Shown here: positions 26,245 through 35,787 of the stretch, piece after piece
How the letters are laid out: each line of letters begins with the position of its first letter
Numbering within the stretch: the stretch's first letter is position 1
From: CAYQVO01 sp964421085
Lineage (GTDB): Bacteria > Bdellovibrionota_C > UBA2361 > CAYQVO01
Direction of reading: 5' to 3'
DNA length: 64,000 bases
NCBI GenBank assembly: GCA_964421085.1
Contig: CAYQVO010000011.1
Location: 31,990-95,989 of the forward strand
The notes under the pieces: generated by a model
Databases searched by the model: none
Told to the model about the DNA's origin: nothing
The model's input: only the letters and a program-made list of their open reading frames with translations
Made by a program: the position numbers and the translations under genes

Positions 26245-29023
26245 CTGATGCCTCCGCCGTGCCGAACTGCCCCCCTCCGCATAGAACTGCATAATCATCA
26301 GCGGCGGCTGATACACTCTCTGATGGGGGCCAGAATTCCTGCCTGAGAATGTTTCCTGCAACCATGTGCATCACCTTGCGGGCTTGCTCCAGTTCTTCCT
26401 CTGTCCACTCAGCCTGGTACTCGCCTGTATACTCGAGTTTCTGCGGAAGGCAGATATATCCAGCGCCCGCATTTTTCAGCCTTTTTACTTTTTCGGCGTA
26501 GAGCAGATAAACAGGAAGCTGCAGGTCCACCCATGACTTCCGCCGCCTGTGCGCCTGGTCGGGAGTCTTCGCCGTCTCGCTGAATTTGTAATCAAAGATG
26601 ATGTGCTTCCTCGTTTCCGGATGATAATCAATTCGATCCATGCGCCCGGTGATCTGAAGCGATCCTTCAGGCTCGACAAGAATGAAATCATCTTCAAAGC
26701 TCTTTTCGACCTCCTTTATCCGCCATCCTGACGCCCGCCACTGTGCCTGCCATAATGCAAACCCACGCAGGCGCTCTTTGAGCTGTTCAAGCTGCACAAG
26801 AACCGCGGGAAGAACACTGCGGCCGAAACGGCCCGCTGCTGTCCGGTCAAGTGTGGTATGAAGTTCTTTTGTTATCTCGTAAGGGTCCGTGCTGTCCTTG
26901 AATTTCGAACGTCCGAAAGCAGCGAGAACTTCATGCCCAAGCGTGCCGAACTGCATCGCATCGAGCTCGAGCATCGAGTCATCCATGGCCGACAGCCGGA
27001 GGACGTATCCAAGATAAAATCTGTACGGGCACGCAAGATAAGAACTGAAGGCTGAAACCGGGATTGACGGGAGAGGAGAAGCCGCCTTTTCAGGCCTGCG
27101 CGGAAGGATGAACGAAATACCTGCTTCTTCATCTTCCGCCGGTTTCGAAGACTCGTGGTCCGTTGTGAATATCCTCGCAACCCTTTTCACCACCTCCTCC
27201 TTCGTTCCGGCATACAGCAGTCTGCTCGGCAGGAGTCTGTCGCCCCGGGTATTTTCATGCGCACCGGTGAGATAAAGCTTTTCTTTCGAATGAAGCATCG
27301 CCGAGAAGGAATATGCATCTCTTGCGTATCTTCTGTCATTGTCGAGAATTCCAAGCGCGCGCCGGACAGAATCAGGAAGAAACGGATCTGAGTTCAGAGA
27401 TTCCGGGACGAACCCTTCGTTGAAGCCGGTTATGAAAAGATACGGCGCATCATCGAGACGAAGCTCGAGCCAGCCGGCCATTTCTATCGCAGGCTCGACG
27501 GCTGTCGATCTTATCTCGAGAGAAGAAAGCGACCGGAGAAACAACGCAAGAGCCTCTGCCCCGTCGACTACGAGCGTCCCGGGAAAGATTGCCGCATATT
27601 CCTCGGCGACCGAATGGAGTACGTCCATCGTCTCGTAACGAGTCTCCTGCGAACTCTCGTCTGAGGGCATGGGAAGCAGCGTGAAGAAACGGGCAAGAAG
27701 CCTGGAAAAGCTGTGCGCCCATGCGGCGATATCCTGTTGTGCAGTCGCGAACTCTCCGAGCAGCGCCTGAATCGCTTCATAGAGATCGGACAGAACGACT
27801 GAAGCCTCTCCCCTGCCGAAGATCCTCTTCCCGATTTCCGACTGAAGATGCGATCCCTGATACGAATCGAGCGCGGTGAGATAATCAAGCTCTGCATGCT
27901 GATTCTTCCCCTCGCTCAAAAGGTGCGAGCGCACCCAGGTTTCAATCTCAGGCACTCTGAAGAGCGATGCAAAGGTCTGGAAACGCCTGATGGCCAGAAA
28001 CTGCTGGAGAGTTTTGAGCGCAATAAAGACCGAAGATGAGCGAAAGGGCATTCCTCCTGCGTCGCGAACCCGGATCCCTTCCGCATCGAACGCTTCTCTG
28101 ATGAACGGACCCGCGGAGCGATCGCACAGCCCGATACGTATTTTCGTAACAGGAACTTCCCTGGCATCGGCTGCAACTCTTCGGAGAACTGCGCTTCCCT
28201 GCTCCCATGCCCTGGCTACAATGTCGTACTGCTCTTCCTGCACCGGAATATGAGCTGAAAGCCAGTATTGAACGTCGATGCTTCCGAAAGAGTCAAATCC
28301 GGCCGCAAGGCTTTGAGGTGCGTGGACAAGCGCTGTAACTTCCGTTGTCAACCCTGCCAGCATCCTCCTGCTGATCTCGTTGAGATCCACAATCGACATC
28401 AGGATCAGGTCGCCGCGAAGACTCAGATTCCCTCTGGCAAGCGCTTCCCGTCTTCGAATGTGTCTGTCTTTCAATCCATGACTTTCAAGCTCCGAGCGGT
28501 ATGCCGCATGAATCCCCGCGAATATCTCCCATCTTTCATCGTCAGGGAACGATCCCCGCATTCTTAATTTCTCGGGGACGTCTGCGAATCCCACGTCTCC
28601 GCCCGCCAGTTCTCCGTATATCTGATGAATGCGCTCGGCGAGAAGCATCCATGATGAAAGGTCGGCAGGCTCGGGAGGCTGAGGAAGAAGGATGGACAGC
28701 TCGCGGCGGTCTGCCGCCTGCAGCGCGGTTATCCAGGCAAATACGCACTGCGTGTCGGAGACCATGTCTTCGGGAAGTCCCCCGATAAGATCGGAAAGCT
28801 CGCCCGATGTTGTCATGCGGGGAGGAATGAATACGAGATCTTCTTCGATGGATTTTTCTGAAAGCAGTTCAGTACACCTTCTAAGAGCCCCCTGGCCTGA
28901 AAACACCAGGACATGTCCCCGCATATCGAAGGAATCTGAATCTGCATAACGGGCATAAAGCCAGTCGACAGCCTGCTTCAGGAAAGGTCTCTTCCAGTCG
29001 ATGAACACACGGGTGATGGGCAT
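26237..29023 (-). CDS. addB: AddB-like PD-(D/E)xK nuclease subunit
   Basis: The 928-residue partner of AddA starts at the ATG at 29023 (MPITRVFIDWKRPFLKQ); the frame runs to 29101, but this start fits the family. The N-terminal two thirds are a degenerate helicase-like scaffold. The nuclease is at the end: PVSAFSSYLACPYRFYLGYV, FGTLGHEVLAAFG, GRMDRIDYHPETRK, IIFDYKFSE and LQLPVYLLYAEK. The C-terminal cysteine triplet that binds an iron-sulphur cluster in many AddB proteins is not visible; only isolated Cys occur after the nuclease motifs. The gene overlap with addA supports one operon and complex. Confidence 0.85.
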   Translation of the reverse strand: MPITRVFIDWKRPFLKQAVDWLYARYADSDSFDMRGHVLVFSGQGALRRCTELLSEKSIEEDLVFIPPRMTTSGELSDLIGGLPEDMVSDTQCVFAWITALQAADRRELSILLPQPPEPADLSSWMLLAERIHQIYGELAGGDVGFADVPEKLRMRGSFPDDERWEIFAGIHAAYRSELESHGLKDRHIRRREALARGNLSLRGDLILMSIVDLNEISRRMLAGLTTEVTALVHAPQSLAAGFDSFGSIDVQYWLSAHIPVQEEQYDIVARAWEQGSAVLRRVAADAREVPVTKIRIGLCDRSAGPFIREAFDAEGIRVRDAGGMPFRSSSVFIALKTLQQFLAIRRFQTFASLFRVPEIETWVRSHLLSEGKNQHAELDYLTALDSYQGSHLQSEIGKRIFGRGEASVVLSDLYEAIQALLGEFATAQQDIAAWAHSFSRLLARFFTLLPMPSDESSQETRYETMDVLHSVAEEYAAIFPGTLVVDGAEALALFLRSLSSLEIRSTAVEPAIEMAGWLELRLDDAPYLFITGFNEGFVPESLNSDPFLPDSVRRALGILDNDRRYARDAYSFSAMLHSKEKLYLTGAHENTRGDRLLPSRLLYAGTKEEVVKRVARIFTTDHESSKPAEDEEAGISFILPRRPEKAASPLPSIPVSAFSSYLACPYRFYLGYVLRLSAMDDSMLELDAMQFGTLGHEVLAAFGRSKFKDSTDPYEITKELHTTLDRTAAGRFGRSVLPAVLVQLEQLKERLRGFALWQAQWRASGWRIKEVEKSFEDDFILVEPEGSLQITGRMDRIDYHPETRKHIIFDYKFSETAKTPDQAHRRRKSWVDLQLPVYLLYAEKVKRLKNAGAGYICLPQKLEYTGEYQAEWTEEELEQARKVMHMVAGNILRQEFWPPSESVSAAADDYAVLCGGGQFGTAEASDE

Positions 29024-29303
29024 AGCGCGTGGTACTATACAGCATTCCTTCCCACTGCTGGTATCCGGATGTGAGTACCGGTGCCTCCGCCGGACAAGCA
29101 CGGACAGCTGACATTCGGCAATAATTGAGTTATTATCTCAAGGATCCCCATGGGGCCTGGATAAGACGCCCGCGCTGTTCATTAAACCGAAACTCGAAAG
29201 CGAAGTGCCGAAGGATATAGCGCATGTCTTCGACTGCAAAGAAATCGCAAAGATGGAGGAAAAAGATTTCGATCGGTTGTTCGACCTGTTCCCGGCTGTG
29301 CCT

Positions 29304-30761
29304 TCAGAGGCAGAGATTCTCACCGGCCCGCGACTCAGCCAGGCTTTTCTTAATAAACACGGAAAAACCCCTGTTCTTCTCTCCCGAATTGAAAGCCCTG
29401 CACCATTCCCCGTCCGCCTCCAGAATTGTGCCCAGCGGACTTTCATTCGGCCATATAATTGATTCAGGCTTTGCCATCTGGAGATACCTTCGCCATTCCG
29501 GACGCCCCGCGAATGCGGCACGGTAGGCTTCCCAGAGATCTTTTGAAATGAGATTGGTGCGCCCGTCAATTGTGACAGGATACCGGGACGTTCCATCGGG
29601 GTTACTGAACGCATACATCAGGTAACCGCCTGTATTGAAATCGTTCAAGTACGGGTGCGGAAGGTTGTGATTCTTCATGTACTCCACTGCAGAAACCGGA
29701 ATCTCCACTGGATTTACCGGATTTCGCAGGGTAGGCACGGCATAAACGATAATAAGACAGAGCAGCACGAATGCGAATCCCTGGCCGTAAAGCCGCGACA
29801 CGAGCTTTTGGAGTTTCTCGAATGCTTCGTTGTAGCTTCCAAGCGAAGCAGAGTGCCGCCACGTCTTCGCGGTAAGCGAAGCAAGTATTACAGAAGCAAA
29901 CGGGATGAACTTGACGACGGCAAGCGCTCCGAGAACAAACGCGCCTGCGACCAAAAGCTGCGGGGCGGAGAGAGCTTTTGGTGCACGCTGCACGAACGCG
30001 ACCAGCAGCACAAGCAGAAGGACGAGAAAGCCCGTGGAATAGTGGAGTATATTGGCAGGCTGGAATTCCGCAATGGATGTAAATGACAGAGGGTGATTGA
30101 GAGTTTCAAAAAATGTAAACCATTCGCCCCCGAGATATGGTGTGAGCAGGGTTCCGAGAACGCCTGCCGCGAAAACGGGAACAGTCTTAAAAGGGTGTGT
30201 GAAATCGAACACCCATCCGCATACGACGACAATCCCGAGTAAAGTTGATATATGCGTGTTCGCCCAGATGCACATTATGACCGATACTCCTGCCAGAAGT
30301 CTCGGACGCGCTCCTTCTTCGACGATCCGGTCGGAGACGAATATAAGCCACACAAGCAGCACCCATGTCAGTGTCTGCGGCCGCAGGCTGAAGTGCTCAA
30401 GGCAGCCTGCTGTCGCCGCGAGTCCCGCCAGGCTTCCAAAGAACCAGTCCCGTGAGATGCGGCCAAGACAGTAAAAAAGCGAAAAGGCGAGGGCGCTTCC
30501 CAGAATGAAATGAAACACGGCAATGCCGCCAATTCCGAAAAATCTTTCAACAAACGCGTAAAGAACTTCATTGCTCCACGAGTATGCGCGCCACATGGTG
30601 CCGGCACCGAACATGGTCCACAGATCGACTTCCGGAACATTCCAGCGGCTCAGGATCCACTTTCCAATCGTGAGGTGCCACCACAGATCGGGATCTGCAA
30701 CTGGACGCGTAATGTAGACACCGGCGAGAACGGCTGTAAAAAGCCAGGCGAGACGTTTCAT
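29304..30761 (-). CDS. GT-C-like multi-pass membrane protein
   Basis: The protein has 485 residues from the ATG at 30761 (MKRLAWLFTAVLAGVYITRP). It has about ten membrane segments and, after the first, a large loop with PVADPDLWWHLTIGKWIL. That D-P-D-L-W-W-H block is common in GT-C-fold transferase-like proteins whose sugar substrates are unknown. The C-terminal 120 residues form a soluble extracytoplasmic domain with YLNDFNTGGYLMYAF. Its role in surface glycan or lipid modification is inferred from the fold only. It is divergent from the SGNH hydrolase at 30885. Confidence 0.7.
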   Translation of the reverse strand: MKRLAWLFTAVLAGVYITRPVADPDLWWHLTIGKWILSRWNVPEVDLWTMFGAGTMWRAYSWSNEVLYAFVERFFGIGGIAVFHFILGSALAFSLFYCLGRISRDWFFGSLAGLAATAGCLEHFSLRPQTLTWVLLVWLIFVSDRIVEEGARPRLLAGVSVIMCIWANTHISTLLGIVVVCGWVFDFTHPFKTVPVFAAGVLGTLLTPYLGGEWFTFFETLNHPLSFTSIAEFQPANILHYSTGFLVLLLVLLVAFVQRAPKALSAPQLLVAGAFVLGALAVVKFIPFASVILASLTAKTWRHSASLGSYNEAFEKLQKLVSRLYGQGFAFVLLCLIIVYAVPTLRNPVNPVEIPVSAVEYMKNHNLPHPYLNDFNTGGYLMYAFSNPDGTSRYPVTIDGRTNLISKDLWEAYRAAFAGRPEWRRYLQMAKPESIIWPNESPLGTILEADGEWCRAFNSGEKNRGFSVFIKKSLAESRAGENLCL

Positions 30762-30884
30762 TAGCTGGTCTTTATTGAAGAGATAACCTGTTGAAGTCGA
30801 TAATGTTTGCTCCCGCCATTCTCTGCAACACTCTTTTCGGCTGATTGACAAGACTTCGAGAAATTTCTATGTATTTAGACACTT

Positions 30885-31820
30885 ATGAAGTTGAAGTGCC
30901 TTTGCATGACCGGTGCTGCTCTCGTGGCTTTTCTCCTGCCAATCGGCGCGTGGGCGTGCCCGCGCATCGACGGTCTCATCGACCTCAACTGTGACGGGAA
31001 ACTCAAAATTGTCGCGGTAGGCGACAGCATAGTCACAGGAATCGGCGATATCAAAAACAACCATAAAGGCGGTTATGTCAAACGTCTCAGGCGCCATTTC
31101 CCGCGCGCTCAGATTATCGGAATGGGCTTTTCAGGCTGCTCCTCCGGCCGCCTCCTTCAGGATTTCACTGCCGCCCTGAATCAGCCGGGCACAGGGAAGA
31201 CGAAAAAGACTCTGGATAATGCCGACCTGATCATCATCGATGTCGGACGGAACGACTACTGGGATGAAAAGGACCCGGGCCTGACAGTCAGAAACATCGC
31301 GCGTCTTACGAAATTGTTCAAAGAGAAACTCGGCACTTCTACAGGCGTTCCGCCCTGGGTGACAATTGCCTACATGCTTCCGACAAAAAGGTCTTTTCAG
31401 TGGACGTTCCTCATTCAGATTAATTACTACCTTTCGCATTTGAACCCCGCGGACTACAAGGTTCAACTGAACTTCCATAAACTCCCTCTGAAAACACTTT
31501 CATGGGACGGTATCCATCCGAACTCGAAGGGTTATGCTGAGATGGAAAAGATGATAAAGAAATATCTCACGGGACGGCTTCAGCGGGAAGAAAGACGCAT
31601 CAGGTCGGATCGCGATCGTGATGGTGTTTTCGACTACTTCGAACTCAACCGTTTTTATACGGACCCGACGCTCAGGGACACCGACGGCGATACATTGACC
31701 GATGGCACTGAACTTTTCGTAACGCGCACGAATCCTCTCAATGCGCGCTCTGGCCCGGAGACAATTCCCGCTGCCACGCAGGCACGGGCTGCTGCGCCGA
31801 ATGCCGCTTCAGCCATGTGA
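30885..31820 (+). CDS. Secreted SGNH/GDSL hydrolase with type-3 calcium-binding repeats
   Basis: The 311-residue protein has a signal peptide (MKLKCLCMTGAALVAFLLP, then IGAWA). The SGNH domain spans about residues 38-230: block I LKIVAVGDSIVTGIGD, block III IIIDVGRNDYWDEKD and block V SWDGIHPNSKGYAEM with the Asp-His pair. It is followed by aspartate-rich repeats of the thrombospondin type-3 kind (DRDRDGVFDYFELNRFYTDP, DTDGDTLTDGTEL), which bind calcium and often sit near the surface of secreted proteins. The last 30 residues are Ala/Pro-rich. It is probably an esterase acting on an extracellular polymer; the substrate is not known. Confidence 0.85.
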   Translation: MKLKCLCMTGAALVAFLLPIGAWACPRIDGLIDLNCDGKLKIVAVGDSIVTGIGDIKNNHKGGYVKRLRRHFPRAQIIGMGFSGCSSGRLLQDFTAALNQPGTGKTKKTLDNADLIIIDVGRNDYWDEKDPGLTVRNIARLTKLFKEKLGTSTGVPPWVTIAYMLPTKRSFQWTFLIQINYYLSHLNPADYKVQLNFHKLPLKTLSWDGIHPNSKGYAEMEKMIKKYLTGRLQREERRIRSDRDRDGVFDYFELNRFYTDPTLRDTDGDTLTDGTELFVTRTNPLNARSGPETIPAATQARAAAPNAASAM

Positions 31821-31956
31821 CAAAAATCGCGCGGAGAAACGCCTGGTTGACAAAAATGGGCATGAAACGCCCTGTCTGCGGCGTTTAAGGGCCGGAAATC
31901 ATACGGCATCGTTTCCGGCAGGTGAATTGCACAGATTTACGACCATGTGTTACCCA

Positions 31957-32412
31957 ATGAAGTCCGAGACAGGTTTTACCCTTATAGAAATGCTTGTAGT
32001 TGTGCTGCTGATAGCCATTCTCAGCTACCTTTCAATGACGACGTTTGATGTTTACCGGGCGAAAGCGGCATATGCCAGCGTGGAATCGACGCTCCATTCA
32101 GCTGTAAACGCGGCGGAAGCAAGCCAGACGGACGCACAGCGCCTCCCCCCCGCGGTTGCGTGGTATTACCAGAATTCGCAGGGGAGCCCTTCCGATCCGG
32201 CAGCTGCTGAATATCTCGCGGGTCTGAGAATCCCCGGAAAAACGTGCATCTGGGCGACGTACAACCCGTCGTGCTTCGAAATGGCGTGTCTTTCCGATTT
32301 TGTGATGGTGGCTCACTGCATGGCGGAGGAGAGTGCACAGTGGATGCGCTGGGGCGACGGGTGGTCCGCTACTATACGGAACTTGCCCGGACATTTCCCT
32401 GAATGCTGCTGA
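31957..32412 (+). CDS. Type II secretion / type IV pilin-like pseudopilin
   Basis: The 151-residue protein has a textbook prepilin leader and first helix: MKSETG, then FTLIEMLVVVLLIAILSYLS with Glu at +5 of the cleavage site (Gly-Phe). The globular part has a Cys pair spaced like a disulphide (CIWATYNPSC) and further Cys near the end. A second ATG at 31945 (MCYPMKSE) could be the start. It stands alone here, with no assembly ATPase, prepilin peptidase or secretin gene in the window, so it would use machinery coded elsewhere. Confidence 0.82.
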   Translation: MKSETGFTLIEMLVVVLLIAILSYLSMTTFDVYRAKAAYASVESTLHSAVNAAEASQTDAQRLPPAVAWYYQNSQGSPSDPAAAEYLAGLRIPGKTCIWATYNPSCFEMACLSDFVMVAHCMAEESAQWMRWGDGWSATIRNLPGHFPECC

Positions 32413-32423
32413 AATTTTCGCGG

Positions 32424-33386
32424 CTAAATATACCCCGCCCCGGCCAGGTTCTCCCGGATCCTCTGGATGGGATCCCCCGCCGCAGGAGCAAACGACATCC
32501 TGCTTATCTGCCTGAATGAATGAATATAATGTTCCGCGATTTCTACGCACTTTTCATCGCTGAAAACAGGCGGCTTCCCGTCTCCTGAATACCCCTGATT
32601 GAGAAGCCATTGCCGGGCCGGTTCTTTATCCAGCATCTCCGGCGCGAGGCCGCTCGATACGCGCTCTTCATACGTTGCTCCCACCCAGTAGCGGGAAGAA
32701 TCCAGAGTATGAATCTCGTCAACGAGAATCAATTCGCCATTTTTCAGGCCGAATTCGTACTTCGTATCGACAAGAAGGAGACCCCGTTCAGCCGCGAGCT
32801 TCTCTCCATATTTGAAAAGCAGAAATGATCGTTCCCGGATTTCCGCCCACAGACTCCTGTCCACAATCCCCTTCCTGAGGATTTCGTCCTCCGAAATGGG
32901 CTCGTCATGCGTACCGTGTGCCGCCTTTGTCGACGGGGTCATGAGAAGGTCGGGAAGCCGGCAGTACTCGGTGAGACCCTTTGGCAGAGTAATTCCGCTT
33001 ACAGCCTGTCCAGCATCGTATGCCCGCCATGCGCTTCCGGCCAGATATCTTCTCACAACTACTTCGACGGGCAGCACATCACAGTTCGCGACAACCATGA
33101 CATTCGGGTCAGGCGTCGCAATGAGGTGATTCGGACAGATACTCGAAGTGGCCCCGAACCAGTAAACGGCGAGCCTGTTAAGCACCTCACCTTTGAATGG
33201 TATATGCGCAACGACCACGTCGAAACAGCTCAGCCGATCGGAAGTGACAATAATACGCTGGTCGCCGCGAAGATAATTGTCCCGGACCTTCCCGCGATAG
33301 CAATCGCCGAGTTCGGGAATATCGGCCTGTCTGAACACATGGGGAAGCTGATTTCTGATGATTTGTCTGACAGCATCATCGGTCAT
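32424..33386 (-). CDS. purC: Phosphoribosylaminoimidazole-succinocarboxamide synthase
   Basis: The 320-residue SAICAR synthase joins CAIR and aspartate with ATP in purine synthesis (cytoplasm). Evidence: the N-terminal YRGKVRDNYLRGDQRIIVTSDRLSCFDVVV (KVRD and SDRLS blocks), NCDVLPVEVVVRRYLAGSAWRAY, LVDTKYEFGLKNGELILVDE and IHTLDSSRYW. The length matches the longer bacterial/yeast-like form. The start overlaps the end of the upstream membrane protein by 11 bp, so the two are co-transcribed, though the pairing looks incidental. Confidence 0.95.
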   Translation of the reverse strand: MTDDAVRQIIRNQLPHVFRQADIPELGDCYRGKVRDNYLRGDQRIIVTSDRLSCFDVVVAHIPFKGEVLNRLAVYWFGATSSICPNHLIATPDPNVMVVANCDVLPVEVVVRRYLAGSAWRAYDAGQAVSGITLPKGLTEYCRLPDLLMTPSTKAAHGTHDEPISEDEILRKGIVDRSLWAEIRERSFLLFKYGEKLAAERGLLLVDTKYEFGLKNGELILVDEIHTLDSSRYWVGATYEERVSSGLAPEMLDKEPARQWLLNQGYSGDGKPPVFSDEKCVEIAEHYIHSFRQISRMSFAPAAGDPIQRIRENLAGAGYI

Positions 33387-34611
33387 TGTTGTTCACCTCT
33401 GTTTTCTGTTTCTTGTTTCTCTTTTTATGCTTCTTCCGGTCTTTATCTTTCTTTTTCTTCCCGCTCTTTCCGTTCAGCCCATCCTTCCCTTTCCTGGCGA
33501 GACCTTTCTCACCAGGCCTCTTGTGAAAGTTGTGCCTGCGGATCCAGTCAAGGTCCCTCCGCGCGAGAACGGCCAGATTTCGAACATCCTTCCCGTATGG
33601 CCGCTTTCTGTCAATAGAAGACGCCCTCTTCAGCAATGACAGCGACTTATCGAGAAATTCTCTGCTGTGCTCGAACTCGGATCGCAGAAACGCAACTATT
33701 CCCGCATTCACAAGGACCGCAGTGTAAAGCTCCATGTTCTGATCGGGTCTCAGCACGGCACTTGCTTCAGCGTACGAATTCATCGCCGCCTCAAAAAGAT
33801 CCTGCCGGTACTGTGTCTGCTGAAGAGCCTCCGCAGCATGGAAATTTCCCGCAATCCAGTACGGCAGGGCCTTATGGGCTCTCGACCTCCACGCATCCGG
33901 AACTCCGGCAGCGTTAAGCACATGACGCCGGTTAAATACAGCAGAGGTTGAATTCACCCTCCGGGCATAATCATCGATTGTCGAATAGCCCGCCAGCAGG
34001 TTGCTGAGAAACTGAATAGTCGCCCAGGATGGTTCGGCGCTCAAGCCGCTCCAGGAAACTGTGCTGCAGAACTTCAGGCCGTAAAACCTCAGGAACAGAG
34101 AGCCCGCAGTCGACGGGGACATTTTAAACGGCGCCCGCTTCTGAAAATTCAGATTAAGCCAGTTCTTCGACCCCCATAAAACAGCCTCCACCTTCGGGTG
34201 TTCTTCGAGAAACTTCACAACAGCAGGGACGGAATCGAAGGCCGAATGAAGAGGGTTCACTTCCCTGACAGAGAGGCGTGACAATGCTTCGTTGAGGTTT
34301 TTCTGAAAGAGATAAGACTGCGCATCGAAGGGATCGTCCTGCAGACGCGCGGCGAGAATCTCCGGTGTATCCTTCCCCGCCGGGATCCATTTCTTCCGGA
34401 AAAACCCGGCCAGAAGCACTGCAACGCAGATAAAAAGGAGGATCTGCGGGAGTCGCACGCCGCCGGGCCGGCAGAACGCAAGGAGGAGTATTACCGCCGG
34501 CAGCGCAGCAAGCTGTATCGTTTCGAGGTCAAATTCGAGATATCCGAGCCACGCGGCAAATCCAGTTACATAGAGGAATACCGCTGAACCGATCCAGATC
34601 CGGTTTTTCAT
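33376..34611 (-). CDS. Membrane protein with TPR-like region and Lys-rich tail
   Basis: The protein has 411 residues. Three or four hydrophobic segments lie in the first 75 residues, followed by an extramembrane domain. Helical pairs in the C-terminal half (FHAAEALQQTQYRQDLFEAA, YTAVLVNAGIVAFLRSEFEH) look like tetratricopeptide repeats. The last 35 residues are almost entirely Lys/Arg/Asp (GKKKKDKDRKKHKKR), a disordered basic tail that may touch acidic polymers. The gene overlaps purC by 11 bp. No family name is recognised. Confidence 0.7.
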   Translation of the reverse strand: MKNRIWIGSAVFLYVTGFAAWLGYLEFDLETIQLAALPAVILLLAFCRPGGVRLPQILLFICVAVLLAGFFRKKWIPAGKDTPEILAARLQDDPFDAQSYLFQKNLNEALSRLSVREVNPLHSAFDSVPAVVKFLEEHPKVEAVLWGSKNWLNLNFQKRAPFKMSPSTAGSLFLRFYGLKFCSTVSWSGLSAEPSWATIQFLSNLLAGYSTIDDYARRVNSTSAVFNRRHVLNAAGVPDAWRSRAHKALPYWIAGNFHAAEALQQTQYRQDLFEAAMNSYAEASAVLRPDQNMELYTAVLVNAGIVAFLRSEFEHSREFLDKSLSLLKRASSIDRKRPYGKDVRNLAVLARRDLDWIRRHNFHKRPGEKGLARKGKDGLNGKSGKKKKDKDRKKHKKRNKKQKTEVNNNDR

Positions 34612-34706
34612 TCGGGGAATTTAACAGCAATCGATGGAGAGTGCCAATAGCTGCGGCCGGATGCCTCCGGATTCTCCCTGTGTCCCGGGGTGCGGGAAGA
34701 CTCCGT

Positions 34707-35123
34707 TTATTCGAATTCCTCCTCGAGCTGAGCTTTCAGAAAAGAAAAAAAATCCAGATTCCCGCCTGGTCTGAGTATCTCGCTGAACTCCTCCTCGCTT
34801 ATCGTGATGTACTTTATTCCCATGTGCCGAAGAAGCGGACGGAGATATTTCTCGTGCGAAACAGCTTCCGGTTCGATAACAGCGCCGAATCCTGAAAAGA
34901 ATTCGAAAACAGCCTTCGGGCAATCCTCGTCATCAACTACCGTAAACAGGCACCTGCTCCGTTTTGCCCATGTGCCGAGATCGAAACCTTTGACGTCATA
35001 ATCCGCCGGGATCTTCCCGCCGCATACGGCCATGACGCTCATGTGCGGGATTACGCGGTCCCTGCCGAAAAGCCCCGAGAGTATTCGGAGGTACTGGGCT
35101 TCTACGAGGGTAAGTTCACGCAT
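34707..35123 (-). CDS. DUF2726-like protein
   Basis: The 138-residue protein begins MRELTLVEAQYLRILSGLFG. It continues with a beta-rich core (CLFTVVDDEDCPKAVFEFFS) and the helix-strand unit YLRPLLRHMGIKYITISEEE. This layout resembles the DUF2726 nuclease-like fold (T-x-x-E start, 'D-x-K-A' strand, 'L-x-x-x-G-I' helix), but the match is from memory and not strong. Its end is acidic. It is divergent from def. Confidence 0.5.
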   Translation of the reverse strand: MRELTLVEAQYLRILSGLFGRDRVIPHMSVMAVCGGKIPADYDVKGFDLGTWAKRSRCLFTVVDDEDCPKAVFEFFSGFGAVIEPEAVSHEKYLRPLLRHMGIKYITISEEEFSEILRPGGNLDFFSFLKAQLEEEFE

Positions 35124-35234
35124 CGAAAACTGTGCGATTCACGAAAAATTAACCTTGGGGCAGTGCTTTTGCGCCGAAATGTACATCTAAACAGTTTATG
35201 CTATGATTCCAGGTATAACAAATACTGTCCGAAT

Positions 35235-35741
35235 ATGACGAAGCGAAGAGTTGCCACATACCCTGACCCTGTCCTGAGGGAAAAGTGCGAAAAGGTGACC
35301 GCGTTCGATCAGGATCTGGTTGACCTGGTCGAAGACATGAAAGAAACCATGTACAAGGATATCGGCATCGGCCTTGCAGCGCCGCAGGTCTCCGTAAAAA
35401 AACGCATTGTGGTCATCGATACCTCCGAAGACGGGAGCAAGCCGGTCGCGCTGATAAACCCTGAAATAATCGAAAAATCGGGTGAAATCCGTTCAGACGA
35501 GGGCTGCCTCAGCATTCCAGGCTTCCGTGACTCGGTCACCCGCAGCCGCAAAATCCTGGTCAGGGCACAGGACGAGTACGGGAAGGAGTTTGAAATAGAG
35601 GCGGAAGAACTTCTCTCGTGCTGTCTTCAGCATGAAATCGATCATCTTGACGGCATCCTCTTTATCGATCATCTGAGTCGGATTAAAAAGGAGATGTTCA
35701 AGCGGTGGTTGAAAAAACAGGAAGCAGAAGCCGCCGCCTGA
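35235..35741 (+). CDS. def: Peptide deformylase
   Basis: The protein has 168 residues from the ATG at 35235 (MTKRRVATYPDPVLREKC). The frame upstream to 35043 is not coding-like. It removes the N-formyl group from new polypeptides with a bound metal ion. All three motifs are present: GIGLAAPQV (motif 1), EGCLSIPG (motif 2, metal-binding Cys) and QHEIDHLDG (motif 3, two His and the catalytic Glu). It is the first gene of def-fmt-rpe-plsY; pairing with fmt is the standard genomic arrangement. Confidence 0.96.
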   Translation: MTKRRVATYPDPVLREKCEKVTAFDQDLVDLVEDMKETMYKDIGIGLAAPQVSVKKRIVVIDTSEDGSKPVALINPEIIEKSGEIRSDEGCLSIPGFRDSVTRSRKILVRAQDEYGKEFEIEAEELLSCCLQHEIDHLDGILFIDHLSRIKKEMFKRWLKKQEAEAAA

Positions 35742-35787
35742 TGAAACGCTGCGAATAATCCGCGTGCTGAACTTTCGGGAAAAGCGA

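Noticed and set aside
29151..29462. Plus-strand open frame antisense to the membrane protein end
   Set aside because: It has a somewhat protein-like start but no start codon in a sensible place and overlaps a well-supported gene; kept out as unproven.
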